Shown here piece by piece: positions 23,231-34,360 of a stretch of 64,000 nucleotides of DNA. The position numbers were made by a program, and so were the translations under genes. The stretch lies in the NCBI GenBank assembly GCA_017591395.1, contig WEDG01002931.1, positions 124,001 through 188,000 on the forward strand. Reading direction: 5' to 3'. Origin of the DNA: Schistocephalus solidus (Eukaryota > Platyhelminthes > Cestoda > Diphyllobothriidea > Diphyllobothriidae). Every line of letters starts with the position of its first letter. Positions within the stretch are counted from its first letter, which is position 1. The notes beneath the pieces were generated by a model. The model did not search any database and had not been told where the DNA came from. It saw nothing but the letters and a program-made list of their open reading frames with translations.

Positions 23231-24494
23231 TCGTTTGTTTGAATCGCTTTCCTTATCAGTAGGTATATTCTCTTTTTAAATATATTGAAGGTTATGAGTG
23301 CGGAATGAAGCGTTCGGTTTTGTGCTCATCTCATGAGTCTGTTTGGTTTTCTGGAGGCGTAGCAGGCTGTCTCCTGGCGATGCAACGAACAAACGGACAA
23401 AAAAACCACCCGCAATTGGCTTACTCGCCACTCTGCCTTCTGAATTCGGGGTCAGACTGATAACCAACATCTCACTACCGATTGATACATGATCTGCAAA
23501 GCAATTTCGCCTGCCCACACAAGTTGTGTAGCTGATAACGATTCGGTGGTCAGGACATAGTTCCGATGTCAAATCTTCTTTCAGGACGTTCAACGTAAAC
23601 CCTACAAAAGGAATTTGTTCCCACGGCAATTATTAGTCTCTTCAAGGCAGTGCTTCTGCATGCGCATCTCCGATCGACGGGTGTTCTTCCATTATCGAAG
23701 TTTCCTACGCGCATAGTGGTTGAACAATTTAGACAAGATTGTAACAGCGTTTTAGTACACTCGGATCCACCCAAACTATTTACTATATTTTCGTTCGGAG
23801 CGCCCAATCGAGCAGCTGCAAATCCAATTGCAGCTCGTTTCTTTCATTTCCACGCAAGCCGATACGATTTTTCTAATTCAGTTGTCATCCGTATAATATA
23901 TTATCATTGAAGATGAACACGATGCTGGGATAATTATAGAGGGAAATGACGAGAATTTCGGTCGTTTTTGTGCAGGTCTAGATCATAAAATCAGGGTATT
24001 CTTTCGTTATCTCTTCCTTTGAACTGGCACTGTGCAGACAAGATGATGCCTAGAGCGCTTGTTGGTCGTTCCTTCAGTAGGTCTGGAGTACACGACAGAG
24101 GCCCTTACAAACGGTTCAGTTATACATTAAAAGTATTTAGTTTGCAAACCTTTTTTCAGGTCATTTTAGTGGGCAGAATGTATAAAACTAATAAGGAAAG
24201 ATAAATGTTAAAAGGTGCGGAATTTACAAAAAAAAACATCGAAAAACACGTTCACTGCATTCGTACTATGAAATTTTAATTAAACCTGGTAAATGGGAGA
24301 CGGCCAGGAGGTGGCTGGAACGTCTTCTCAGTCATCGAGGCAAAAGGTCCTAAAGCTGTCTCAAATTCATAATGTATTGTAATTGAAATAATCATACCTG
24401 GATCAAATGCATAGGGAGTAGGGATCATTTGCGTAGCACGCTTCCCCACCGCTTGGCAGGACCGAGGAATCGGAACACCATCCTTATAAAACAG

Positions 24495-24640
24495 GTGGTT
24501 TGGCGCTAAATTCCAGGGAAATTCGGGTTACAGTTAGTGTCGGGTTTAGAAGACGGGAGGAAGTACCCTTCCAGAAATTTGGAATAATGCCAACTGTAGT
24601 ACGGTCAAGGGTGTTTCTATTCTCTTCGCCTGCCGGGAGA
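24495..24640 (-). repeat. telomere-like dispersed repeat, copy 3 (short)
   Basis: A compact example of the family. Left arm TGGCGCTAAATTCCAGGG (24501-24518), a minimal GGGTTA/GGGTTTAG core, then right arm CCCTTCCAGAAATTTGG followed by AATAATGCCA (24566-24592). The right arm is the imperfect reverse complement of the left arm, so the unit can fold into a hairpin. It lies about 60 bp upstream of the 24700 exon. Confidence 0.65.
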
Positions 24641-24699
24641 GTGGGGAAAACAAACTATTCAAAGGTAGCGCATTTTGTGTATATTTTTTATGTTTTTAG

Positions 24700-24758
24700 G
24701 AATTCAACCTTCGTGCAAACCAGCGAGGCACCGATGAGCCGCCGAATTCGAAGTAGTG
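24700..24758 (+). CDS. exon: linker between Ig-like region and first FN3 domain
   Basis: 59 bp between acceptor TTTTTATGTTTTTAG and donor AGTG|GTAAGA. One leading base completes the Arg from the previous exon. It encodes NSTFVQTSEAPMSRRIRSS, plus one base that completes Glu with the next exon. It contains an N-glycosylation sequon (NST) and a basic run (RRIR). It was recognised because its lengths and phases are exactly what is needed to join 22910 to 24863. Confidence 0.7.
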
Positions 24759-24862
24759 GTAAGACTGGCATGTGGGCAAATTCATTAAAATTGTGCTCTT
24801 ATTCCAGAGCCTAGGAATCTGTCCCATCCTACTACTGCCACTTGTTTCTATGATTATTACAG

Positions 24863-24965
24863 AACTGCAACCACCCACAAATCTTCAAATTGACCCTACC
24901 GAATTGGGCGCCCTGAAAATCTCCTGGTATCCTCCTGATTCTCAGGTCCTTCCAGAGACATATGA
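24863..24965 (+). CDS. exon: N-terminal half of FN3 domain 1
   Basis: 103 bp from acceptor TGATTATTACAG to donor TATGA|GTAAGT. It reads LQPPTNLQIDPTELGALKIS followed by WYPPDSQVLPETYE. PP.NL.I and the .I.W.PP block are the A and B strands of a fibronectin type III fold, with the conserved Trp. The last two bases and the first base of the next exon make the Glu of ETYE. The intron before it is only 104 bp. Confidence 0.9.
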
Positions 24966-26393
24966 GTAAGTGTGGTTCCCGACACCTTGTTTTGAGGTTC
25001 AATTAGGTTTCAAATGTTGCTTTCTGAAAGCTCATGTGGTGAGAAACTGTGCTGATGATGTCTGGCCAATTTGCCATCGTCGGCCGCGTACGTTTTGGTC
25101 TCACGCCGTGGATGATTGACCAATGAGCATTGAGTCACTCCCAACGTGACGGCTACGATTTTAATGCTGTCAATTTCTCTAAAAGAAAAGCTCAGTGATT
25201 TGGTTGGCCCAAATTGTGTATGAAAACTACTCAGGGGGTCAATTTCTCCCCAAGTTTACAACAGCTGGCGTATCTCCTGGAACTTACTGAAAATTGTGAA
25301 ATCTGATCTTGGTTAGAAAGGATCACTTAAATGAGACTGTAATGATGATTACCGTGCAACATGCTCAAGATATTTCAGTTGGACCAGCATGCCGGCATTC
25401 GAATGAGGATCCCTCTTGCCAGCTACAAAAAATGTTTAAACATGCCTATTTATGTAGCATGAAGGTTCTCCGTTGATTTACGATGCTTTTATAAATCCAA
25501 ACAAAGCTTTTGGAAAGCATGGTTAACATAATTTTTCTTTTCGGCATTTGCAGCAAATTTATCTTTTATAAAATTGCTCGCTTTAAAGCATTTGTATCAT
25601 CCGGTCTCAGAAAGGTTTATTATTATGAGACTTGCTAAAACTGTGAATTATCTATTTAACTTACATAAAAAATGTCCGTTTTTTAATGCGTGGTTCATAT
25701 CAAGTGCAACATTTTACGAGCACCGTAGGACCTCTTTTGTATGAGGAGGTACGTATACGTTTCTTGAAAATGAAGTGCTCAGCTTGTCTGCCGTGAACTA
25801 TAAAGCCGAGGGATGCGACAGATCCGGTCCAAAATTCGTCAGGAATTGAAAAGTCTTTTTGAAATCGAAATACATCTTTAATCGAGGAAAATGTGGCGAA
25901 GACGTCAGGTGCCACAGAATGAATCGGCTAATTTTTACATGCTTTATCTTAACGAAGTTGGGGTTTATCGGGATATCAAAAAGCCACGGAAACATCTCAC
26001 ATTAATCAAAGTCATTTTCCAAGCTGCCGGAATCGTGGTATGACTCACATATGCTGGAATTATGTCATATGATAATTGATATAACAGCCTCACCTAAGTA
26101 ATCCCTACTAGTTGAGATAATATTTCACAACCTTAGCTATTATTTCGTGAGATACGTCACCTATTGTGTACGGTTTCTCCTTCTTATACTCCTATGGATT
26201 GTCCATGTTCCTTCAATAACAGTAGAACAGTCGGGCAGCACTTTTGACAGACTGCTTTCATTCCTTGCATAGCTACTGCACTACATCCCATTCACTTTCA
26301 TTTTAAACCAGACTTCTAGCTGATAACTGTGATATTTCATGTTCGGGACTGTGGTTTCATGGCTTCCTTAACACCGTTTTTATTTGCACCTAG
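24966..26393 (+). other. intron within FN3 domain 1
   Basis: 1428-bp GT-AG intron. Mostly AT-rich, with no repeat or gene recognised. The minus-strand open frames at 25700-25995 overlap one another and have no recognisable content. Confidence 0.7.
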
Positions 26394-26649
26394 GATAATT
26401 CTCAAGAACTTGACGCCCTCTGTGGAGATTCAGGCGCGCAAATGCCGAAAACTGCAGTCTTTGGGTAACAGTAGCCTGCACATGAAAGTTCTCGGGACGG
26501 ACTCTTCGGCCTACTTCAGCAGCCTCATTCCCGACACCTTCTACCGGGTGGATGTGTTTGCTCTGTCAGAGGACGAGCGCAGTGCCCCAGCCAGCTTGTC
26601 GTCCTCCCCACTGGTGCCTGGGATCCCACCCACCCTACCGCCAGACAAG
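26394..26649 (+). CDS. exon: C-terminal half of FN3 domain 1
   Basis: 256 bp from acceptor TTTGCACCTAG to donor CAAG|GTGAGC, phase 2 in and phase 0 out. It encodes IILKNLTPSVEIQARKCRK, then SSAYFSSLIPDTFYRVDVFA, then SEDERSAPASLSSSPLVPG and a proline-rich end PPTLPPDK. LIPDTFYRVDVFA is the tyrosine-corner and F strand of FN3 (L.P.T.Y.V.V.A). A sequon NLT and another at NSS suggest an extracellular domain. It joins directly to the 37586 exon, where FN3 domain 2 begins. Confidence 0.93.
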
Positions 26650-27107
26650 GTGAGCGGCAGTCCTCCTTTCCCTTATCGAACATATTATTCCCTCATCGGA
26701 CTGGAAGGGGTGGGAGAGGAGGCCACGCGGTCCAGCTCAGGTTCCAACTGGAGCTCCAGATATGCACGAACCTCATAGCACCAAGACCCCTGCCCCACGG
26801 CGTATTCTTGAGATGGTAAACATCCGTTTGGCGGCGCCGGCGGCGGCGACGACGGTAGCACATGTGTTGTTTGCCTATTCGGTGCGGCCATTATTTAGCA
26901 TGAGAGAGGAGGGGCTTTCACTAACTTCCTTAGTCCCCTTCTTGTCCGCTGAGAGGGGGGCTTTGCACTGGTTGACTGTTGCTTGCACTAACATAACGTC
27001 AGCGGGGTCAAGTTCAAAACGGGGCGCTGATAACCTTCGATTCACTGATCCTCTCACGCGGCGGCGCTAGCTCGCTAGCACGCTGAGCGAGATCGCAATA
27101 TCATTGA

Positions 27108-27338
27108 CTCTCCTCCTCCTCCTCCTCCTCCTCCTCCTCCTCCTCCTCCTCCTCCTCCTCCTCCTCCTCCTCCTCCTCCTCCTCCTCCTCCTCCTCCTCC
27201 TCCTCCTCCCTCCTCCTCCTCCTCCTCCTCCTCCTCCTCCTCCTCCTCCTCCTCCTCCTCCTCCTCCTCCTCCTCCTCCTCCTCCTCCTACCCCTCCTCC
27301 TCCTCCTACTCCTCCTACTCCTCCTACTCCTCCTACTC
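27108..27338. repeat. (TCC)n / (GGA)n microsatellite, about 230 bp
   Basis: Almost pure CTC/TCC repeat on the + strand with one phase slip near 27208 and a few CTA variants at the distal end. It is a homopurine-homopyrimidine tract. Long open frames across it (poly-Leu/Pro, poly-Arg/Gly, poly-Glu) are artefacts of the repeat and are not genes. Exact length in the assembly is uncertain. Confidence 0.95.
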
Positions 27339-27584
27339 CAAAGGACAAAAATGCGTTCACAGGGTTTCAAGACCACGAAGGACGTAAGCACGCAAAGACT
27401 TCCATCTGTCAGTTTACGAATAAAATTTTTATGTTTTGCAAAAATAAAATAACATTTTTACACGCTTGCATGATAAATATAAATAAACTCACAATATGTA
27501 GATTCAGAATTGCCTTTATGCTCCCCTATTCCTCCCAAAAGCAGACGGAAATATAAACGTCTCCCATCTTTAATACAGTTTGTC

Positions 27585-27970
27585 ATCTACCGAATTCCAG
27601 GAAGGTTACATATTTCTGTGTCCTAAGCATTACGCTAACGATAACCCTGACCGTTACCCTATCCCTAAATATAACTCTTTTCTGCGACTGTCTCTGATGA
27701 TGAGTGCAAGTGAGAATCCGAAACGTCAGGCCAATACAATTCTTGCTTCATCGATCGCATCTTCGTTTTCTGAACTGCTTCCTGGAACTCGCCTGTTCAC
27801 TTCTACCGTAACCCTGAACGTACCGTAACCCTAAACTTTACCATAAAAGTAACCCAAATCCTAATTTCCATGGACTTTGACACAAAGCTACCTCTATTCG
27901 AGGGGTTCCTATTCAAGCGTCCTGTCGGGGAAGCATATAAGCGATCCCTACCAGATATTGTAGCGGCCAA
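27585..27970 (+). repeat. telomere-like dispersed repeat, copy 4, containing a Penelope-like 3' tail
   Basis: Arm CCGAATTCCAGGAAGG (about 27589-27604), then TGTGTCCTAAG, then degenerate CTAACC units. From 27693 to 27802 comes a block that matches, by eye, the minus strand of 29479-29597, just beyond the Penelope-like coding end (both carry ...CCGAAACG.CAGGCCA... and ACTCGCCTGTTC). Degenerate CCCTAA units then resume (27805-27870). They are followed by GGACTTTGACACAAAGC and GGTTCCTATTCAAGCGTCCTG. Confidence 0.65.
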
Positions 27971-29439
27971 AGAGGTTGAGGACAGTCAGCGACAATAGAG
28001 TAGGGGACAGTGGCCACCTTCACAGACAAGCGTCTAACCCCTTGTCCCATCCTGAATACCAGCGTAAACTTCAGTTAAATTAAACGACCCTTTCAGCTCA
28101 GTGATACATTACGGTATAATTCTGAAAGCCGAGTTTGAAACTAACTGAATTCACTTCTACCTAGATCGTAGCAAAATGGAATAATTATGCGCTTCAGTCC
28201 GCATGGGCCGATGGGACGAAGAGGGTCTTCGCACCAAAAACACTCGATACGGTTCGTTGTTTTCCGGAATGGATGAAAACATTGCTGAACAAGAAAGATC
28301 TTTCTGTTTGCGCCAAATTTTCGCACTATGCACTCTCTCTATAAGCAATTTTGAAGGTGTCCTTGAACAGATAAGCGGATCTGGTCCTCCTTAAAAGTTC
28401 CTTGGCTGTTTTTTTCCTGAAAATTTTACTTAAGCAGACATCAAAATTGGGTTACTAAGTCTACAATGTTTTCATGGCCTTCACACATATTGATCAAAAT
28501 TTGATAAAACTTTAACTGAGTCAAACTTAAAGCATGCAAGTTATTTGTTAGCTAAGCAAGCAAATGCCATACTCAGTAAATATGTGCAGTAAACTGGCCA
28601 ACCGGCTTTCGGCAGCTCGCTTACCCCATCCCAAAGTTCCGTCTTCCATGACATAATCCATCAACCAGCATAGTTCCGGGGGAGATGAACACGATATAAT
28701 TATGTGCAGACTAGTATTCTCGAGCCATTTTACGCACTGATATCCGCAGTTGCGGACACAGGCACGTATTGTCAGTCGATTGAGTTTTAAAAAGAGCATA
28801 GCGCAATATAACTGCTTTAGTTTATTATTAACTGACAAGAATGTCGGAACTTGTACATAGTAGCTTTATTGGGGACGCTTCCGTGTTTTAATTCGTCCAT
28901 TTTCCGACATTTGAATAGCGTTTGGTAAGGATGTTGCCTAAACAGGACACGGAAATAGGAGCCTTGAGATAAATTTAATGTCAATTTGACAAAGGGTAAT
29001 CATAGTCTTCTAATGCGTCGCTAACCCCATTGAGTAGCCTATGCACAACCGTATTCTGCTGTTAGGCCTCTTTAACGGCACTCCATTGCGGTTCCTGTCC
29101 CCATAACACTGAGCCTTTTATGAGGATCCGTTGAATCGACATATTGGCCTGCAGCCGGCATACAGAGCCCTTTGCAGTCATCTCCTGACTGGCTTTACTA
29201 ATGGGTGATTGGTCCCTACTCCTATAACTGTCGCTTATTTTGAGCCACTTTTATCTCTGACGGTGGACTCCAATAAGTGTCCGATGGCTCAAACAAATTA
29301 AGACAAGATTCTGTCGAAGGATCAGCATTCTCCTTCTGAGTAAGTAACTAATTCCGTTGGATATCGAATGGAAAATTTTAGTTCAACCTATCGTGAGTTC
29401 TTGCAAAAGCGTCGTATACCCAATCGTTGTTGCTATGAC

Positions 29440-31015
29440 TTATCAGAGACCCTGAATTGCTATTTTGGATTTATTTGTAATGGAACAGGCGAACAGGCGA
29501 GTTCCAGTAAGTAGCTCAGAAGAAGATGAAGAGGCGATCACTGGAACATGCTGTTTAGTGGCCTGTCGTTTCGGCTTCTCTCTCGAACCCAGCATCAGAG
29601 ATAGCAGCATAAAGGGCGATAGATGCACAAGGTGAGCAGTATTTATAGTATGTAGTGGCCAGGCAATCACATGCGTACTACAATAAGCAGCTATTGAGAG
29701 CAACGCTGGAGGTCGTAATTGATGCGATGATAGCTTGGTCGTCCGCGTCTGAGTAGTTAATCGCCATGATTTCATCATCCATGCCCCGGCAATTTGGCTC
29801 ACTGTCATTGGATTTGTCGGGCACGCACGTACTCCCCGCGTGACCCATTTCCCTGTTCATCCGATGCCTCAACACGGAATATGGGAACGCGAGCTCATTG
29901 CGCTTGTTAATAGACTCAAGCAGCTCGCGGCTCACGCGGTTATCACCTCTTGCGAGGATTTTGGCCTCATCAAGTTTGAAAATATGTCCAGGTCCCGTCG
30001 AGTGAGCTGCAACCTGAGAGGCAGCGTCTTTCCTCCTCACCGCAACCGCGTGCTCGGCCATTCGCGTCCGGAGTAATCTTCCGGTTTCTCAGAAGTAGTT
30101 GCTTTGTCCACAACTGCACCCGATCCGGTAAACGAAGCCAAACGTTCCTGCCGTGGCAGCGGGTCTTTCGGTCTCATGACTCGGCGTCTGATGGTTGCAT
30201 CCGGCCTGTGTGCCACCCCAACCCCGAGTGGAGTGAGAAGGCAGCTGACGGCTTCCGAGGCCAGAATTTAGGGCCGGTTCGGTTTGGTCTCTTATGTTGT
30301 TTGCCTATACACTGGTAGACAAAGTTGCGCGGGTAGCCATTCGCTCTCAGTACCCGTCGAAGATATTGCACCTCAGCAATTTAAATTTCACTACAATGCG
30401 TCCCGACGCGCCTGTATAGCGCCCTTACGCAACTGCGTTGGTGACTTATTAGGTGGTTGCTGTTGAATTTCAGTACTTGTGTCGTATTTGTTGCTTTCGT
30501 GAACACTTTGGTTTTCAGACCACCACAATCTTTGCGGCAAACGCGGACATCCAGGAAGGCCAACTGGTTGTTTAATTCCTCCTCCATCGTAAATTGAATG
30601 TCCGGGAAGACGGCGTTGAGACTTTATTTGAATGTCAGCACCTAATCCAGTTTGATGATGACTAAGGTAGCATCCACATACCAAGCCCAGAATTTCGGTC
30701 TGTGGTGTCGGAAGACCAGCGACTCCAACCGTTGCAAAACCGCCTCGGAGATGAGTCCTGACATCGGCGAAACTATTGGCGTGCCCTTCACCTGACCGTA
30801 GATTGTTACGTCAAACTTGAAGTACTTCTTGAGATAGAACTTCAGGAATTGAAGGATTTGGGCCTGTCCGAGGTTATTCTCCGTTTCATCGTATTTGTCT
30901 TGCGGGAGTAATCCAATAGTCTCGACTACCAGGTCCTGCGGACTAGAATTAAAAAGGGACGTGACATCAGTGGATAGAGTTACGGTTAAGTCGCCATCTA
31001 ATCTGATCTTTTTTC
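29440..31015 (-). mobile_element. Penelope-like element (RT plus GIY-YIG), 5' truncated and dead
   Basis: Minus-strand pieces in order. RT palm near 30990-30650: DVTSLFNSSPQDLVVETIGL, YDETENNLGQAQI, GQVKGTPIVSPMSGLISEAV and RPKFWAWYVDATLVI. The catalytic YVDD is YVDA, with the altered codon at 30669-30671. RT thumb at 30587-30381: MEEELNNQLAFLDVRVCRKD. Linker at 30371-30174: QYLRRVLRANGYPRNFV. GIY-YIG endonuclease from about 30150: VYRIGCSCGQSNY, a TGA stop where the second part of the motif should be, then ETGRLLRTRMAEHA and SQVAAHSTGPGHIFKLDEAK. The frame ends at 29678. A 3' untranslated tail runs to about 29440. I recognise this RT/GIY-YIG arrangement from Penelope-like retroelements of flatworms. 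Several frameshifts and the two motif losses show it is inactive. Confidence 0.85.
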
Positions 31016-31669
31016 ACACTGACCTAAACCCTGATTGGGGTCGCATATAGCGTACTTGCTGCCTCTGAAATGGCGTCTCTTGTAGAATGCGCTAATTGGT
31101 AACCTTCAGACACTAAAACCAAATTGCTCGCCTTTCCTTAGGCCGAGGCAACAGTGCTTTACGATATTGGAGATCGGCGTTTGCTGTGTGAAGCAAACTG
31201 CAATCGCCCGATTACACGGAGGCTGTTGTTATTATGATGAGCAAAATCTTTAGCAGAACCTCTGCGCGGGATCTTGCACCTATAGCTTGGGCAAGCACAA
31301 TTATCTCATGGTTCAGAGCAAGGTAAGTCTGCACTTTTAGCTGGCCCCTGCTTCCCGGAGAAAAACGCGTAGCAGAGGACCTGGGTCGGCCTGCGTGTAG
31401 ATAAACTTTGGTCATCTTCGTGGGGTCTCGACTACAAAAACCGGATGGGTCGGGCTTGCCGCCTCCTAGGCTAAGGTGGGCGAGCGGACAGCTGGTCAAC
31501 AAAGCGGATGACTAAAATTTGCGTCATCCCCACTAGCTAGGGTCGCCATCACACGTCTGGCCAGCAAAGTGTCGCTGACCCCTTCATTGCGCCGTGCCCT
31601 GCCACCGCGGCTACTTCTCGACCTTGATGGCCATTACGCGCGAGCGCAGCCAACGCGATGGCCCCTCCA

Positions 31670-31690
31670 CCCCCCCCCCCCCCCCCCCCC
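31670..31690 (+). repeat. homopolymer C run, 21 bp
   Basis: Uninterrupted C run in a GC-rich stretch (about 31300-31850), with a short ACGC repeat just after it (31704-31720). Length may be unreliable in the assembly. Confidence 0.9.
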
Positions 31691-32039
31691 ACGGGTTGGC
31701 GATCGCACGCACGCACGCACATGCAGGCAGGCCCATATCTCTAAATGCAGTAGTGACCATGCCTTAGGCCCTCCGTTGTGACCTCGGGTTGGGCGACCGG
31801 GCGTGACTCAGCCCTGGGTTGGGTGACCAGTTTGTTTTTCTAAGGTGCTTTCACTTCTTCTGAGGCCCCACCCTCAGTTTCGTGAGGACTCGTGACTGGC
31901 CTTCAGCATGGGTCATCTACGAAGAAGACCAAATGCAGTTCAGTTTCTATAATGTCGAGGGATGGCGAAGCGATTTATGAGCAGAGTAGGTACGTAGCGA
32001 TGCTGGGCGGGAATCCTTTATATGCCTCCGCTCCGACGG

Positions 32040-32300
32040 GACAGGGGACTAGGGTCCTCCCTAATACAGGTGGCATTGCACTAAATTTCAGAAAGGATAC
32101 CTAGTCCCGTGTCCTAACCCGAACACTGCTCCCACCCCAAAACCGTAAACATGAAGCTTAACCCTAATCCCAACCTTAGCACCAATCCTAACCTTAGTCG
32201 CAGCCTGCAATTTAGCGCAGAGTCACATGTTTTACTGGGCATTCCTTTTCCCTGTCCATCTGGGGGTCACATAAACGATCCCTATCGATAGCGCGATCTG
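32040..32300 (+). repeat. telomere-like dispersed repeat, copy 5 (CTAACC orientation)
   Basis: Left arm GGCATTGCACTAAATTTCAG (32072-32091), then CCTAGTCCCGTGTCCTAACC and a core with repeated AACCCTAATCCC/ACCTTAGC units (about 32110-32200). Right arm CAGCCTGCAATTTAGCGCAG (32201-32220), which is roughly the reverse complement of the left arm. The flank GATCCCTATCGATAG resembles CGATCCCTACC after copy 4. Confidence 0.7.
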
Positions 32301-32514
32301 AAGCCCCTACAGGAAGCAATATGTTTTGTTTTCTACCCTCTTGGTCTCTGTCCCCTCTGATTAATTAGTCTGGACCTCGTTCATTTACCAGTATATTTCA
32401 AATACTAACAAACGGTAACCGAAAGCACACAACCTGGTGTTGATGGCTCGTTCTTAAGTAGCGCTGGGTGAATAATACCTGGTCTAGACTTGGAGTCGCC
32501 AGCTAATCACTTTA

Positions 32515-32880
32515 ATGATTGGCCGTGCCGATACACTTTTTTGCAATCAGCAAGGTGGCAAACGCCTACTGAAAATCATAAGTAGTTGTTCAACAGACCA
32601 GCTATACCAGCATCCTGCATTTAAAACTCGAGTATTCAACCATAATTTGGTCCCGTTGTTCACAAGGGTCTCTATTCTTAGTTCATCCAGTCTACTTGTG
32701 GGTATTTATCGGCCTCCTCGAGCCGAGTTGTTAAACCAAAACTGCAACATATCTTCTAACCTTCACTTAAGGAAGCGTCGTACTATTTCGCAGCTTCCCC
32801 CAAAAATTAATTTGCAGACAAGGGTTCTATTAGTCGGGTCACCCCAACAAGATGGACCTGACGAATAACAGCCTGCTTGG
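32515..32880 (+). mobile_element. LINE endonuclease-domain fragment
   Basis: The open frame 32515-32868 contains SSSLLVGIYRPPRAELLNQN and TISQLPPKINLQTRVLLVG. These correspond to the central IYRPP motif and the strand before GDFN in LINE APE endonucleases. The GDFN box itself is degraded to GSPQQ. No RT follows in the next few kilobases. This is a short, dead fragment of a CR1-like element in a large intron. Confidence 0.55.
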
Positions 32881-34341
32881 TTAAAGCTAAACGTTACCAG
32901 CCACGCAGAAATCTTTTATGGATTGCGGCGAATATTTGCAGCACGAATTGCTTCTCCTTCAGGCCGTTAAACTATTTGGATTTCAGACAGCTCCGGTTTT
33001 CATCTCCTCAAATACCTAACTGCATGAGGTGGTCCTTTCTTTGTGACTGCCCGACACTTTGGTTTTATCTGGAACTTCTAAGAAGCCGGTAACCGCTTCC
33101 CCTGGCGAACGAAAGCAGGCGAAGCCTGTCAGCATTGGTTACCATTTCAATAGACCTCGGAGGCGACGAGCTGTGCTGTGGGATGCTTAGACGGAACTTC
33201 ACTCCAAAATCCGTTTCTGCACACAAGTTCATCGCCAGTTTCTTTGACTACTTCCTCTCATTCGGGTTCAGAAGTCTGAGAAAAGGAGGACCGGTTGCTG
33301 TAAAAGCCGCCGTCGTGACTACTTACCTATTTCATGGGCGGATTACAGTAGGCGAAAATAAGGCCATATAAAGGAGTCGAACTAAAAAAATTACACCTTT
33401 CCGATTTATAGTTTGTTTCCTGTTAACAGTTGATTGAGACGTGAGCGGTGTTATCCTTAGATAAAAACGTTTTTTTTTTCATGACAGTCTCGAATAAACT
33501 TGCATCTGTTCCCTTTGTCAGCGCACGCATTGTCGGATGCAGGATTTGAGCGTGAACCATGAGTACTATCTTGTCGTGCGATTATTGGGGATGGGCTATC
33601 GTTTTCCAAGGTTTGACTTTTATCCTAAAGTATTTAATTTAATCGTCCAGCTGCCTATTCTTTTCTGGTAAACGCACAATACTCCTTTATAAATATGCAT
33701 TGTAAGAGCCGTTTGTACATCTGAATACCTTATTCGAAGGCAAGAAAGTGTCTATCTACGGGCCGGTATCTGTGTGGTATGGGTAAAACAAGTCGTCATG
33801 TTAACATCGGTCTGCAGACGGCCTCTGTTCGTGTTGCCAGTGGGGTGGATGCCATGCAAATCCCGTTATACATCGCTCCATTTGAAACTTCTCAGTTGGG
33901 CCCTCGGGAGGGCGCAATCTGTCATCACTTGATCGCCAATTTAATTGGCCAAGTTGGTTGCTTGCGGAGTCATCCTTCTCAAAAGCCCTTTGCGTACCGA
34001 AAAAACGTGTTAAAGGTTTGACTAATATTGAAGAAAACCATATCGTAATGCTCATCCCGACTTTTACCACGCTCCCGCCAATTGTGCAGCAGTCCTTTGT
34101 TTGCACTTCCGCCCAAAAGCATGTTTCTGTGTGCCGGTGTGGGCGATAAACTTACGTGCGCTCCCCTAAACAAAGAGAGAACATGTTTACTCTGGATCGA
34201 TTACCGCACCCCGGTCAATCCGCTCTAAGGCGGTTTTTCTTTTTTAATGGACCTCAAATGCGCACTTGAGAAGGGGAACTCAGTGTCGCTTTTCTCGCGG
34301 GTACGCAGTCCACCCGTGTTGAAATTTCTGCCGGCATGCGA

Positions 34342-34360
34342 CCCCCCCCCCCCCCCCCCC
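34342..34360 (+). repeat. homopolymer C run, 19 bp
   Basis: Uninterrupted C run within GC-rich intronic DNA, similar to the run at 31670-31690. It is bordered downstream by GA-rich and G-rich sequence (34430-34490). Confidence 0.9.

Noticed and set aside
27067..27556. Long open frames across the (TCC)n tract, encoding poly-Leu/Pro on + and poly-Arg/Gly or poly-Glu on -
   Set aside because: They exist only because a trinucleotide repeat has no stop codon in these frames. The non-repeat ends have no protein character.
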